Positions 35,833 to 47,067 of a stretch of 64,000 nt of DNA are shown piece by piece (position 1 is the first letter of the stretch; each line of letters starts with the position of its first letter). Under the pieces are notes generated by a model. That model had not been told where the DNA came from, did not search any database, and saw nothing but the letters and a program-made list of their open reading frames with translations. Made by a program: the position numbers and the translations under genes. The DNA comes from Hyphomicrobium_A sp964493785. GTDB lineage: Bacteria; Pseudomonadota; Alphaproteobacteria; Rhizobiales; Hyphomicrobiaceae. Where the stretch lies: NCBI GenBank assembly GCA_964493785.1, contig CAZBPM010000003.1, positions 1-64,000 of the forward strand, read 5' to 3'.

Positions 35833-36285
35833 ATGGCATTCGTCAAGCCCGGTGCGCCGGGCACATTCGAGCGGATCGAGCGGCTGGAGCAGGCCGAGAT
35901 CGAAGCCGCCCTCCTGCGCATCAACTCATTGGCGCGGATAATGGATTCTCTGTTTGCCATTCCCGGCACGCGGCTGCGCCTGGGCGTCGATTCCATCCTG
36001 GGGCTCATCCCGGTGGCCGGCGACGTGCTGTCACAGGTCATCTCGGCGTACATCATCTGGGAGGCCAGGCGGCTCGGCGTCTCCAAGCTGACGCTGTGGC
36101 GGATGGCGGGCAACTCGCTGGTCGATACCGTGGCGGGTGCCGTGCCGATTGTCGGCGACGCGTTCGACGTCGTCTTCAAGGCCAACATGAAGAACTTGCG
36201 GCTGTTGCAGCGGCATCTGGAGAAGCGCGGCTATCGGCCGTCGGCCGGCGCCGTCATCGACGGCGACTATCAGCGCGTCGCCTGA
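35833..36285 (+). CDS. DUF4112 domain protein
   Basis: The protein (150 aa) carries the DUF4112 pattern: MDSLFAIPGTRLRLGVDSILGLIPVAGDVLSQVISAYIIWEARRLGVSKLTLWRMAGNSLVDTVAGAVPIVGDAFDVVFKANMKNLRLLQRHLE (given as motif spans at residues about 35-130). Two short amphipathic or membrane-associated helices flank the paired GLIPVAGD and AVPIVGDAFD motifs. The function is unknown. The ATG at 35833 has GGAG upstream; an alternative ATG lies at 35803. It is convergent with gyrB. Confidence 0.85.
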   Translation: MAFVKPGAPGTFERIERLEQAEIEAALLRINSLARIMDSLFAIPGTRLRLGVDSILGLIPVAGDVLSQVISAYIIWEARRLGVSKLTLWRMAGNSLVDTVAGAVPIVGDAFDVVFKANMKNLRLLQRHLEKRGYRPSAGAVIDGDYQRVA

Positions 36286-36323
36286 CAGCGCCCGCTTACG
36301 ATGAATTAGCCTTCCACCGGTCC

Positions 36324-38762
<2,439 letters not shown>

Positions 38763-38874
38763 TCTTCTGATTGTCCTAGGGGTCGCTCAAGGCTTGTTTT
38801 AGCTATAGCACGAAGGGCCGAAAAAAGCACGCTTTCGGCTCAGTCAGCCCCAACATAAATAGTAATATTTTCCG

Positions 38875-40050
38875 CTAGTTAGAAGGCGCTGCGGCACCTT
38901 GCTCGGGCTGGCAACCAAAAGCGCTCAAAAAGCCGTCGTCAACGCGCCAGAATCGGGCCTTGCCGTCGAGCCAGGAAAACGCCTGCTCGTCGGTGCCGGT
39001 CATCCAAGCCTGGGCGCCGAGCCGCAGGATCTCGGCGAACAGCGCGGCCCTGCGGTCGGCGTCCAGATGGGCCGTCACCTCGTCGAGGAGGAGGATCGGG
39101 GCCGCCTCCCTGCGGCGTGTCACGAGCTCGGCATGGGCGAGGACAAGGCCGATGAGCAGCGCTTTCTGCTCGCCGGTGGAGCACAGGCGCGCGGGCATGG
39201 ATTTGGGCGCGTGGGAGACGAGAAGATCGGATCGATGCGGCCCATCCAGCGTGCGTCCGGCTGCTCGGTCGCGCTCGCGTCCGTCGCGCAGGCGCCGGAG
39301 GTAGATGTCCTCCACCTCGATCGCGGGCATGCGCTCCAAGTCCGTTTCAAGGGCGCCCTCGAGCGCCAAGGCGGCGGCCGGGAAGGGCGAAGCGGGATCG
39401 CGCGCCGTCCGCTCGGCCATGATCGCGGCGATCGCAGCCACGGCCTCGGCGCGCTGCGCGGCAATGGCAACGCCCGTTTCCGCCATCAGCAGCTCAAGGC
39501 CCTCGAAACGCGACGGATCGCGCACGCCGTCGGCCAGGAGGCGATTGCGCTGCTGCATGGCGCGCTCGAAACGCGAGGCGCCGGTGCGATACTGTGGGTC
39601 GAAGCAGAGGATCAGGCGATCGAGGAAGCGGCGCCGCTCCGAGCCGGGCCCGGTGAACAGTCCGTCCATGGCCGGCGTCACCCAGACGACCTCGACGTAA
39701 TCGGCGAGAACCCCAGCGCCCGCCGTTTCGCCGTTGATACGGACGGTGCGGCCCGCGCGCTCATTGTCGGCGTTCTCGGCCAGCAGCCCCGTGCCGATGT
39801 CGATTGGCCCGGCATGTGTGTGCGCATGAGCAGCTACGGCCCAGCCGCCATCACCCGCGCCTCGCGCCAAATCGGGGTAAGAAGCGCGGCGCATGCCCTG
39901 GCCGGGCGCGAGAAGCGAGACGGCTTCCAGCAGGTTCGTCTTGCCTGCGCCATTGGCGCCGACGAGCACCTGCGGCTCGGGCCCCGCCTGGAGCACGACC
40001 TTGGCGTAGTTGCGAAAATTGGAAAGCGTAAGCCGCTCGACCCAAAGCAT
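38875..40050 (-). CDS. recF: DNA replication and repair protein RecF
   Basis: RecF (391 aa) is an SMC-like ATPase that helps load RecA at gaps with RecO and RecR. Walker A is LVGANGAGKTNLLEAVSLLAPG, and the signature/Walker B region has CSTGEQKALLIGLVLAHAEL and PILLLDEVTAHLDADRR. The N-terminal LTLSNFRNYAK is typical. It is placed between dnaN and gyrB, with 45 nt to dnaN. Confidence 0.95.
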   Translation of the reverse strand: MLWVERLTLSNFRNYAKVVLQAGPEPQVLVGANGAGKTNLLEAVSLLAPGQGMRRASYPDLARGAGDGGWAVAAHAHTHAGPIDIGTGLLAENADNERAGRTVRINGETAGAGVLADYVEVVWVTPAMDGLFTGPGSERRRFLDRLILCFDPQYRTGASRFERAMQQRNRLLADGVRDPSRFEGLELLMAETGVAIAAQRAEAVAAIAAIMAERTARDPASPFPAAALALEGALETDLERMPAIEVEDIYLRRLRDGRERDRAAGRTLDGPHRSDLLVSHAPKSMPARLCSTGEQKALLIGLVLAHAELVTRRREAAPILLLDEVTAHLDADRRAALFAEILRLGAQAWMTGTDEQAFSWLDGKARFWRVDDGFLSAFGCQPEQGAAAPSN

Positions 40051-40095
40051 TCGTTAGTTAAGCCTCGTGCAACGCTGGACCGGGCAAGCGCCGGC

Positions 40096-41214
40096 CTAGA
40101 CGCGCATCGGCATCAGCACATAGAGCGCCGACTCGTCGCCCGGGTCATTGACCATCGTGGGTGAACCGGGATCGGCGAGCTTGAAGGTCGCCCGCTCGCC
40201 AGCGAGCTGGTTGGCGATATCGAGCAGATATTTCGCGTTGAAGCCGATCTCAAGGGGTTGGGCGGAGTACTCGACGCCGATCTCCTCGGTGGCGCTGCCG
40301 CCTTCCGGGTTGTTGACCGACAGAATGAGCTTGTCCGGCTTGATGTTGAGCTTCACGGCGCGTCCGCGTTCGGAGGCGATGGTCGACACGCGGTCGACGG
40401 CGCCGATGAACTCGGCGTTGGAGACGGTCATCTCCTTGTCGTTGCCCTGGGGAATGACGCGACCGTAGTCGGGGAAGGTGCCGTCGATGAGCTTCGACGT
40501 CAGCGTGACGCTGCCGATCTCGAAGCGGACCTTGGACGGACTGACAGCCACCTTCACGGAGGCAGAGCTGTCCTCGATGAGGCGCGTCAGCTCGTGGACG
40601 GTCTTGCGCGGAATGATGACCCCCGGCATTCCCTCGGCGCCCTGCGGCAGCGGAAGTTCGACCTGTGCCAGCCGGTGGCCATCGGTGGCCACGGCGCGCA
40701 GGTTCGTCTTGCCGCCGGTCTGGGCGGTGTGGAGGTAGATACCGTTCAAATAGTAGCGCGTCTCCTCGGTGGAGATTGCGAAGCGCGTCTTGTCGATCAG
40801 GCGTTTGAGATCCTGGGCGCTGAGTTCGAACTCCTGGCCCATCTCGCCGATGCCGATATCGGGAAAGTCCTCTGCGGGCAGGGTCTGCAGCGCAAAGCGG
40901 GCATGACCGGCGGCGAGCGTCAGTCGCTCCTTGTCGGCCTCCTTGCGGATGTCGACCTCACTGCCGTCGGGTAGCTTGCGGACGATGTCGTGCAGCATGT
41001 GGGCCGGGACCGTGACGGCTCCGGGCTGCTGGACGTCGGCGGCGACTCCCTCGATCACCTCGCGCTCAAGGTCGGTCGCCTTGAATTCGAGAGTGGAGTC
41101 CTTGGCTCGCAGCAGAACGTTGGACAGAATGGGGATCGTCGTGCGCCGCTCGACGACGCTGGTCACGTGGCCAAGCGCCCGCAACAGTTCACCACGTTCG
41201 ATCACTAGCCGCAT
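40096..41214 (-). CDS. dnaN: DNA polymerase III sliding clamp (beta subunit)
   Basis: The product (372 aa) forms the ring-shaped dimer that tethers polymerase III to DNA. It begins MRLVIERGELLRALGHVTSVVERRTTIPILSNVLLRA, and carries KTRFAISTEETRYYLNGIYLH, DGHRLAQVELPLP, DYGRVIPQ and the C-terminal PTMVNDPGDESALYVLMPMRV. The length matches other clamps. A 367-nt noncoding stretch separates it from dnaA, and holds the dnaA terminator, so dnaN probably has its own promoter. Confidence 0.97.
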   Translation of the reverse strand: MRLVIERGELLRALGHVTSVVERRTTIPILSNVLLRAKDSTLEFKATDLEREVIEGVAADVQQPGAVTVPAHMLHDIVRKLPDGSEVDIRKEADKERLTLAAGHARFALQTLPAEDFPDIGIGEMGQEFELSAQDLKRLIDKTRFAISTEETRYYLNGIYLHTAQTGGKTNLRAVATDGHRLAQVELPLPQGAEGMPGVIIPRKTVHELTRLIEDSSASVKVAVSPSKVRFEIGSVTLTSKLIDGTFPDYGRVIPQGNDKEMTVSNAEFIGAVDRVSTIASERGRAVKLNIKPDKLILSVNNPEGGSATEEIGVEYSAQPLEIGFNAKYLLDIANQLAGERATFKLADPGSPTMVNDPGDESALYVLMPMRV

Positions 41215-41481
41215 GGAAAGGTCCTCGGCGGGTTCTTCTCAGCCAGTTCGGTGGCCTGGTTCGGTTACTGGCCCGTCCGCGCCCCCTGCGAGGTCGCACG
41301 ACGGTCCGGGTCGCGAGGGGGAAACTCGGCGGGACCAGAGACTGGCGTCTTGTATAGGATTCGCCCCACGCCACCATGCCCCGAGCGGACCAGCCGTTCA
41401 AGAGCCGGGGGGCCGTCGGCGCGATTTGTCTACGTCGAAGGCAGTCCGACCGCCAATAGGCCCAACACCCGGAACAACGTC

Positions 41482-41515
41482 AAAAAAGGAGCGGCGCCAT
41501 AAAGGACGCCGCCCC
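41482..41515 (-). terminator. Intrinsic terminator downstream of dnaA
   Basis: Read on the minus strand, GCGGCG (41512-41507) pairs with CGCCGC (41496-41491), extended by about three more pairs, and is followed by TTTTTT (41487-41482). It lies in the 367-nt dnaA-dnaN gap, about 70-100 nt past the dnaA stop. The rest of the gap shows no gene. Confidence 0.8.
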
Positions 41516-41581
41516 TCCCCGCTAAAGCCCGCCACACCCGTCCCTCGGCGCGACAGGCCGTTTTTTGATGGGGCGCCCCCA

Positions 41582-43159
41582 TCAATGGCTGAGTAGACGC
41601 TTCAGTTCCTCAAGCTCTTCCTTGAGGCGCGGATTTCCGGCCAGCTCACCCTCGATCTTGCGGATCGCGTGCAGCACGGTCGTGTGATCCCGGTTGCCGA
41701 AACGGCGACCGATCTCAGGCAGCGAGCGCGCCGTGAGTTGCTTGGCGAGGTACATGCCAACCTGGCGCGGCCACACGACGGAGCGGTGACGACGCTGGGA
41801 GAGAAGGTCACCCTTCGACACGCCGAAGTGACGCGAGATGATGCGGAGAATGTCCTCGATCTTGATGCGGCGGGGCTCAAGGCCCTGCACCAGATCGCGG
41901 ATCACGGTCTCGGCAACGTCCGGCGTGATCTGCGTGCGCATGTACTGCCACGTGGCGTAAAGGCGAGTGATGGCGCCTTCGAGCTCGCGGCCGCTTTCGG
42001 TCAGACGCTCGGCCAGGAGCGCAAGGATGTCACGGCCCAGCGCGAAGGAAGGATCGATCGCCCGCTTCTCGGCGAGACGCTTCTCCAGAACCTTGAGACG
42101 CAGTTCGTGGTCGAGGACGCCGATCTCGGTGACGAGGCCACGCTGCAACCGCGAGCGCATGCGCTCGTTGAGGCGTTCAACGTGGTTCGGTGCGCGAGCC
42201 GAAGCGACGACCACCTGACGCCCGCCGTCGAGCAGCGAGTTGATGATGTGGTCGAATTCCTGCTCGGTACGCTCGCCGTGCATGAACTCAAGGTCGTCGA
42301 TCAGCAGCACGTTGATGCCGCGGAACTTTTCCTTGAATGCGAGCGGGTCTTGGCTGCGAAGAGCCTCGACGAATTGATAGCGGAAGCGCTCAGCTGTCAG
42401 ATAAAGGACCTGAGCGTTGGGCGCGCGGCGCTTCACTTCCCAGGCAATGGCGTGCAGCAAGTGGGTCTTGCCGAGGCCAACCGCCGAGTGGATGTAGAGC
42501 GGGTTGAAGCTCGGTGCATCGCTGAGCGCCGTTTCGGCAACCTGCGTGGCGCCAGCATGGGCCATGCGGTTGGAGGACCCGACGACGAAGCTGTCGAACG
42601 TATAGCGGGGATCGAGAGGCGAGCCCTCGAAACCGCCGACGCTGGTGCGTCCGACCGGTGCGTGAGCAACGAACATCGGCCCGCGCTGTGCGGATTCTGA
42701 AGCCACGCCACTACGAGAGCCGTTTAGGGGCTCGGTAGCGGTTGCGGCAGGCGCGATCTCGGCGCGTGCCGCGGCGGCGTTACCCGGCTGGCGAAGGACG
42801 ACCTCGACCTTCTCCGCGCCTTTGAACTCGGCACGGCAGCAGGCGAGCAGGTCCTCTGAGTAGTGCGACTGGATCCAAGTGCGCAGGAACTTGACCGGCA
42901 CCGAGAACCTTACCGTGCTGTTCTCGAAGCTTTCAAATTCCAGAGCGTTGAACCAGCTCGTGAAGATGTCGTCGCCGAGACGAGCGCGGAGCATGGCCCG
43001 CACCTTCTGGCCACGCGGCTCGTCGTTGGTAGTGACTGTCAGTGTTTGAGAGGTAACGCCATTGCCGATGGTGTTTGCGCTACGCTCTTCCAGTCCGTTG
43101 GTCGCTGCGCCCGCAAAGCCGCCGGCAACGGAATGATCCGCCTTATGAATCGTCTGCAT
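41582..43159 (-). CDS. dnaA: Chromosomal replication initiator DnaA
   Basis: DnaA (525 aa) binds DnaA boxes and melts the origin. Domain I begins about residue 50 (VRAMLRARLGDDIFTSWFNALEFE). The AAA+ domain has Walker A as HSAVGLGKTHLLHAIAWEVK and Walker B as VLLIDDLEFMHGE. Domain IV has the DnaA signature and helix-turn-helix REIGRRFGNRDHTTVLHAIRKIE region after SRHFGVSKGDLLSQRRHR. The N-terminal extension of about 45 residues is longer than in E. coli but usual in this order. The start has a purine-rich site upstream. Confidence 0.97.
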   Translation of the reverse strand: MQTIHKADHSVAGGFAGAATNGLEERSANTIGNGVTSQTLTVTTNDEPRGQKVRAMLRARLGDDIFTSWFNALEFESFENSTVRFSVPVKFLRTWIQSHYSEDLLACCRAEFKGAEKVEVVLRQPGNAAAARAEIAPAATATEPLNGSRSGVASESAQRGPMFVAHAPVGRTSVGGFEGSPLDPRYTFDSFVVGSSNRMAHAGATQVAETALSDAPSFNPLYIHSAVGLGKTHLLHAIAWEVKRRAPNAQVLYLTAERFRYQFVEALRSQDPLAFKEKFRGINVLLIDDLEFMHGERTEQEFDHIINSLLDGGRQVVVASARAPNHVERLNERMRSRLQRGLVTEIGVLDHELRLKVLEKRLAEKRAIDPSFALGRDILALLAERLTESGRELEGAITRLYATWQYMRTQITPDVAETVIRDLVQGLEPRRIKIEDILRIISRHFGVSKGDLLSQRRHRSVVWPRQVGMYLAKQLTARSLPEIGRRFGNRDHTTVLHAIRKIEGELAGNPRLKEELEELKRLLSH

Positions 43160-43285
43160 TTGGAAACCCCCGCACTTCTTGAACTTTTGACCTGCACCTC
43201 AAGCCTCCCAGACACAGATCTACCGTCGCCCTCCGCCGCCGCGGGTGCGCAATCGATCCAAATCCGGGTCTTCCGAAACGGGTGC

Positions 43286-43726
43286 CTAACCTTGCACCCA
43301 GGCTAGTCCGGCAGCCTTCCAGCCGGAGACCTGCCCTCGATGGCGGTCGGCATCGAGAGGCCCCTCGAAACCGTCCGCCACATTTCTGCATCGTCGAAAA
43401 CCGACGGCTGCCATAGCTTCAGCGGCCAAGCGGCTACGAGCGCCGGATCGGCAGATGAAGAACAACTCGCTATCTTTAGAAGCGCTCGCCGCATCGAGCG
43501 CCTTGGTCATCCGATCCACGAAGCCCGCATCTGTCGCTTCAGGATAGGTCTGCCATTCCACCGTGAGCACCCGCTTGTTGATCTTGCCAAGATCAGGGAG
43601 CCCCACGAACGTCCATTCTGCTCGCGTACGTACGTCGATCAGAACCGCACTCGCGTCCGCGCCAAGACGAGCCCAGACCTCTTCCACAGGCACGTCATCG
43701 ATGTGGACGACTTCCAACGACTGCAC
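43286..43726 (-). CDS. Rhodanese-like domain protein
   Basis: The protein (146 aa) is a single rhodanese domain with the active-site cysteine in FFICRSGARSRLAAEAM and the common VLIDVRTRAEWTFVGLPDL. It may act as a thiosulfate or persulfide sulfurtransferase. The GTG at 43726 is preferred because GGAGGAC lies before it. A GTG at 43744 would overlap that site. A rhodanese gene directly upstream of dnaA is common in Rhizobiales. About 126 noncoding bases separate them. Confidence 0.9.
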   Translation of the reverse strand: MQSLEVVHIDDVPVEEVWARLGADASAVLIDVRTRAEWTFVGLPDLGKINKRVLTVEWQTYPEATDAGFVDRMTKALDAASASKDSELFFICRSGARSRLAAEAMAAVGFRRCRNVADGFEGPLDADRHRGQVSGWKAAGLAWVQG

Positions 43727-43744
43727 TTTCGTCCTCCAACTCAC

Positions 43745-44373
43745 AAGACGGGCTGAAACATTTAAGCTTCAGATCGGCTTGCTCACATGTTCGATGCGCG
43801 CAGAGGAAACGATCTCCTCAACTTTCCAAGCAACTGCTCAGAAAGATACGCGAAAACCGAACATAAGTTACGCTGAAGCCAGGGACGCGGAACTGTACAA
43901 AACCTGGCGGTGACGAGCGCTTGGGAGTGGATAAAACCCCGCGCCTCGACCTTCAGGACCGTAGCGGTTAACCACACCTTAAGCAAGCGTAACCGGTGCA
44001 TGAATGTCTGGTTGCAGAGGTGAGCACGAGCGCGGCGAATGCGTGGATATCCTGTGAATTGAAAGCAAGAACTGTGGATAGCTGGCTGACCAAGTTCATG
44101 ATTTCCAAGGCCTCGCGACAAGCGCCGACGACCAGAGAAACTTGTCCTCTGGTTCGTCGCCTAAATGTCATTTTGTGCTTGGATCGCCCGCTGGAGTAAT
44201 CGGGCGAAAAACGGGCGAGACGCCCAGGCCGCGCGCTGAGCGCCGCGGAATCCGCCACTTAGAGCTGTTCGAGACTCGTGTGGCGAAGGTGGATGGTGCG
44301 GCAGCGCTGTTGCGAACTTACCGCACCCTCATTTGCAGTACCCTTGGACTACCTGTGAACAGTCCGCGGCTTC
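43745..44373. promoter_or_regulatory. Possible replication origin or dnaA control region
   Basis: No gene is evident in these roughly 630 bases between rpsT and the rhodanese gene. DnaA-box-like sequences occur at 43926-43934 (AGTGGATAA), 43968-43976 (TTAACCACA), 44042-44050 (CGTGGATAT) and 44073-44081 (TGTGGATAG), each one or two mismatches from TTATCCACA or its complement. A CtrA-type site lies at 43968-43982. GANTC sites occur at 44248-44252 and 44273-44277. The cluster fits either oriC or the promoter region of dnaA. No strongly AT-rich melting region is obvious, so the origin call is uncertain. Confidence 0.4.
43968..43982. promoter_or_regulatory. CtrA-type binding site overlapping a DnaA-box-like sequence
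   Basis: TTAA (43968-43971), seven bases, and TTAA (43979-43982) give exactly the TTAA-N7-TTAA spacing bound by CtrA. The first half overlaps the DnaA-box-like TTAACCACA (43968-43976). In Caulobacter, overlapping CtrA and DnaA sites couple origin firing to the cell cycle. The presence of gcrA in this window supports such a network. Confidence 0.55.
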
Positions 44374-44640
44374 TTAGTTGGACATCGCCTTCACGCGGGC
44401 GGAGAGACGCGAGACCTTGCGGCTTGCAGTCTTCTTGTGAAGCACGCCCTTCTGAGCTGTGCGAGCAAGCACAGGACCGGCCGTGCGCAGCGCCTTCGAT
44501 GCGGCTTCCTTGTCGCCCGACTTGATCGCTTCCTCGACGGAGCGGACAGCCGTGCGTGCACGCGTTGTGCGCGACTTGTTGACTTCAGTGCGGCGGACTG
44601 CCTGACGCGCCGCCTTCTTTGCAGACTTCGTATTCGCCAT
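44374..44640 (-). CDS. rpsT: 30S ribosomal protein S20
   Basis: S20 (88 aa) binds 16S rRNA in the 30S subunit. It begins MANTKSAKKAARQAVRRTEVNKSRTTRART, the standard lysine-rich helical start, and ends KTASRKVSRLSARVKA. Length and charge are typical. It lies upstream of the rhodanese and dnaA, on the same strand, with the possible origin region between. Confidence 0.97.
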   Translation of the reverse strand: MANTKSAKKAARQAVRRTEVNKSRTTRARTAVRSVEEAIKSGDKEAASKALRTAGPVLARTAQKGVLHKKTASRKVSRLSARVKAMSN

Positions 44641-44885
44641 ATTCCAAGTTCCTCTCTATCACCTGCCGTCGCCCGAGTTCAGGCGCCACCACAGGTGTAG
44701 CCTTGTCCCAATGCGTATGCCGCCCGAAACATGAAGCTTCGGGCGGCGTCAAGTGGCGATCCTATAGACGCGACAAAGTGTAGGGTCAACGGCGCTTGCG
44801 AGCCGTTAAGCGTCTCTCGGACTTGCCAGATCGGCGGTCCCAGGGCTCTGTTACCGCTGGAGACGGCAATATTTAAGGGGGGTTC

Positions 44886-45473
44886 ATGACTTCGATATGG
44901 CTCTGGCTGGCGGCCCTGGTTGCAGGGACAGCAGCTGTCAGCTACGGCGCCACGACCGGGCAGGGCATGCATATGGCGATCGCCGCACTGGTCTGCGCAG
45001 GGTTCGTGCTGCTGGCCCTCTTGGACCGCAACCGGCGGGTAAAGAATGGTGGCAGCGAGCCCGCGCTAGCAGGCGCTACCGCGGCATCCATCGCCCTCGT
45101 CTGGGCGTGGGCCGGGCTCTCCATGCTGGTGACGTACCAGCTATTCCTGAGCTGGCACGAGTGGTGGCAGTACGTGATCGCCGGCATCGGCGTCGCAGCG
45201 CTCAGTCTCGGGCTCGCGTCGATGATGGCGAAGGATGACGCCGCGGGACGGAGAGACGAGACGCTTCTCCGCGTCGCGCGCTATCTCACCATCGCGCAGT
45301 TCGCAGGCATGATCATCGCCATGATCGGCATGGTGGTCGACGGCAAGATGCCACGCGATCCGAGCGAACCCGATTGGGCCGCCAATGCGATCTTCTTCTT
45401 CGGCGCGGCGGCGCTGGCCATCATCAGTGCCAATGCTCTCTGGGGACCGTCGGCGCGGCGCGCGGGCGCATAG
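44886..45473 (+). CDS. Multi-pass membrane protein, first of two tandem paralogues
   Basis: The protein (195 aa) has about six hydrophobic segments and no recognised domain. Distinct motifs are SWHEWWQYVIAG near the middle and PDWAANAIFFFGAAALAIISANALW at the C-terminal end. The next gene shares the WWQY and DWAAN motifs at matching places, so the two are paralogues from an old duplication. An ATG at 44886 follows AAGGGGGG. The gene lies divergent from rpsT. The function is unknown. Confidence 0.72.
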   Translation: MTSIWLWLAALVAGTAAVSYGATTGQGMHMAIAALVCAGFVLLALLDRNRRVKNGGSEPALAGATAASIALVWAWAGLSMLVTYQLFLSWHEWWQYVIAGIGVAALSLGLASMMAKDDAAGRRDETLLRVARYLTIAQFAGMIIAMIGMVVDGKMPRDPSEPDWAANAIFFFGAAALAIISANALWGPSARRAGA

Positions 45474-45504
45474 TGCGCGCTGCCTGAGACATTATGAGGC
45501 TCCG

Positions 45505-46095
45505 ATGCGCCTGAGACGAATGCTGCCAACCCTCCTGCTGGCCGGCGGACTGAGTGTAGCGATCGCAGTTCTAGCGGCCGCACGACGGTCGGAGCTGACG
45601 CTCGCACTCGCAGCCGCCCTGTTCGCACTGCAGGTGCTTCTGATACTGGCGCGCATCAACGTACCGCTATGGCGCGGCGTACAGTCCGGCTCGGAACCCG
45701 CGTGGGCGTGGGACAACTCAGTTCTGACATCGCTCTCATTCGCATGGGGCGCGGCAGTCATGCTCACCGCTTACCCACTCGGCGGGCTGGTGTGGCGGCA
45801 CTGGTGGCAGTATGGCCTGGGTATGGCGCTGCTGGGAGCGGGCACGTTGGCCGTCGCCGGCTATCTGATCGGTACACGCCCGCCATTTCGTGCGGGCGCG
45901 CCGTTGACGCTGCTGATGCGGATGACGATTGCGCTGGTGGCCGCAATAATCGCAGCACTGATCTATCTTGTCGCGTCCGGAAAGCTGGCAACGCCGAAGG
46001 ACGACTGGGCCGCGAACGTGGTCTTCATTGCGGGAGGCGTCACGGTTCTCATCGTTTCCCTGACGTCGCTCCTGACCTGGCGCCGGCTACGTTAG
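45505..46095 (+). CDS. Multi-pass membrane protein, second of two tandem paralogues
   Basis: The protein (196 aa) has about six hydrophobic segments. It shares WRHWWQYGLG and KDDWAANVVFIAGGVTVLIVS with its upstream neighbour, so the two come from duplication and divergence. The ATG at 45505 begins 31 nt after the end of the first gene. Its end overlaps the end of the convergent mutM gene by 4 nt. No domain is recognised. Confidence 0.72.
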   Translation: MRLRRMLPTLLLAGGLSVAIAVLAAARRSELTLALAAALFALQVLLILARINVPLWRGVQSGSEPAWAWDNSVLTSLSFAWGAAVMLTAYPLGGLVWRHWWQYGLGMALLGAGTLAVAGYLIGTRPPFRAGAPLTLLMRMTIALVAAIIAALIYLVASGKLATPKDDWAANVVFIAGGVTVLIVSLTSLLTWRRLR

Positions 46096-46991
46096 CGCTG
46101 GCATTGCGGACAATAGAACGTCGAGCGGCCGGACTGCACTATGCGATGCACGGTACCGCAGCCCTTGCGCCGGCATGGTTTTCCCTCCCGCCCATACACC
46201 GCGAAAGAATGCTGGAAGTATCCGAGTTCACCGTCGGCGTGGCGATAGTCGCGCAGGGTGGAACCGCCCGCCATTATCGCATCCTCGAGCACGGCGCGGA
46301 TTGCCTTTACGAGGGCACGGGCGCGGTCGTTTGGACGACCGCTCCGGTCGGCAATGGTTGATGCGCCTCGCTTCGGGGACAGGCCTGCACGATACAGTGC
46401 TTCGCAAACGTAGATGTTGCCGAGCCCGGCAATGATGCGCTGATCCAACAGGAAGGCCTTGAGGTTGACCTTCTTGCCGGCCGCGCGCTGAGCGAGAAAC
46501 TCCGGCGTCAGTTCGTCGCCGAGCGGCTCTATGCCGAGGCTGCGCAGGAGCGGGTGGGCATCCAACTCGGCTTCGGGGATCAGCATCATGAAGCCGAACC
46601 GGCGCGGGTCGTTGTAAGTGATCGTGACGCCATGGCGCATATGGAAGACGAGGTGATCGTGGGCGCTACGGCCTGCAGTACCACTATCTACACCGCCATT
46701 GACGAGCCGAGGCATCCGACTCTTGGGCGCCGTTCCATGCGCGTGGACCGTAAAGCACCCGGTCATCCCGAGATGCATCAACAGCACGTCGCCGCCCGAT
46801 AGATGCGCCAAGAGATATTTGCCGCGCCGCTCAAGGCTGACGACCTTGCGGCCCCGTAGCCGGCTGGGAAGCCCCTCGGGGAGTGGAAAACGAAGATCTG
46901 GCCGGTGCTGCTCGACTGTGTCGAACACCTTGCCTTCGAGCGCCGGCACCAGGCCGCGCCGAACGATCTCGACCTCGGGTAACTCAGGCAT
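46092..46991 (-). CDS. mutM: Formamidopyrimidine-DNA glycosylase
   Basis: MutM (299 aa) excises 8-oxoguanine and formamidopyrimidines from DNA. The catalytic N-terminal proline and glutamate are in MPELPEVEIVRRGL. The helix-two-turn-helix has DQRIIAGLGNIYVCEALYRAGLSP, and the C-terminal zinc finger has CRRKGCGTVHRIVQSGRSTFYCPQCQ with the four cysteines. It is divergent from ubiE, with 76 bases between the two starts. This mutM/ubiE pairing near rpsT and dnaA is common in Hyphomicrobiales. Confidence 0.96.
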   Translation of the reverse strand: MPELPEVEIVRRGLVPALEGKVFDTVEQHRPDLRFPLPEGLPSRLRGRKVVSLERRGKYLLAHLSGGDVLLMHLGMTGCFTVHAHGTAPKSRMPRLVNGGVDSGTAGRSAHDHLVFHMRHGVTITYNDPRRFGFMMLIPEAELDAHPLLRSLGIEPLGDELTPEFLAQRAAGKKVNLKAFLLDQRIIAGLGNIYVCEALYRAGLSPKRGASTIADRSGRPNDRARALVKAIRAVLEDAIMAGGSTLRDYRHADGELGYFQHSFAVYGREGKPCRRKGCGTVHRIVQSGRSTFYCPQCQR

Positions 46992-47067
46992 AGGGGAGCA
47001 TTTGTGTCGCTATTGGCGGGTGCGCGGCAGCATAGCCTCCGCCGCCTGGGTTCGCTATTGTCCCGGC

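Noticed and set aside
38899..40164. A 421-codon frame opposite recF
   Set aside because: recF has its Walker and signature motifs on the minus strand; the plus-strand frame shows no known domain.
41560..41590. Palindrome TGATGGGG/CCCCATCA at the dnaA stop as a terminator
   Set aside because: On the minus strand it is followed by A residues, not T. The hairpin at 41482-41515 is the better dnaA terminator.
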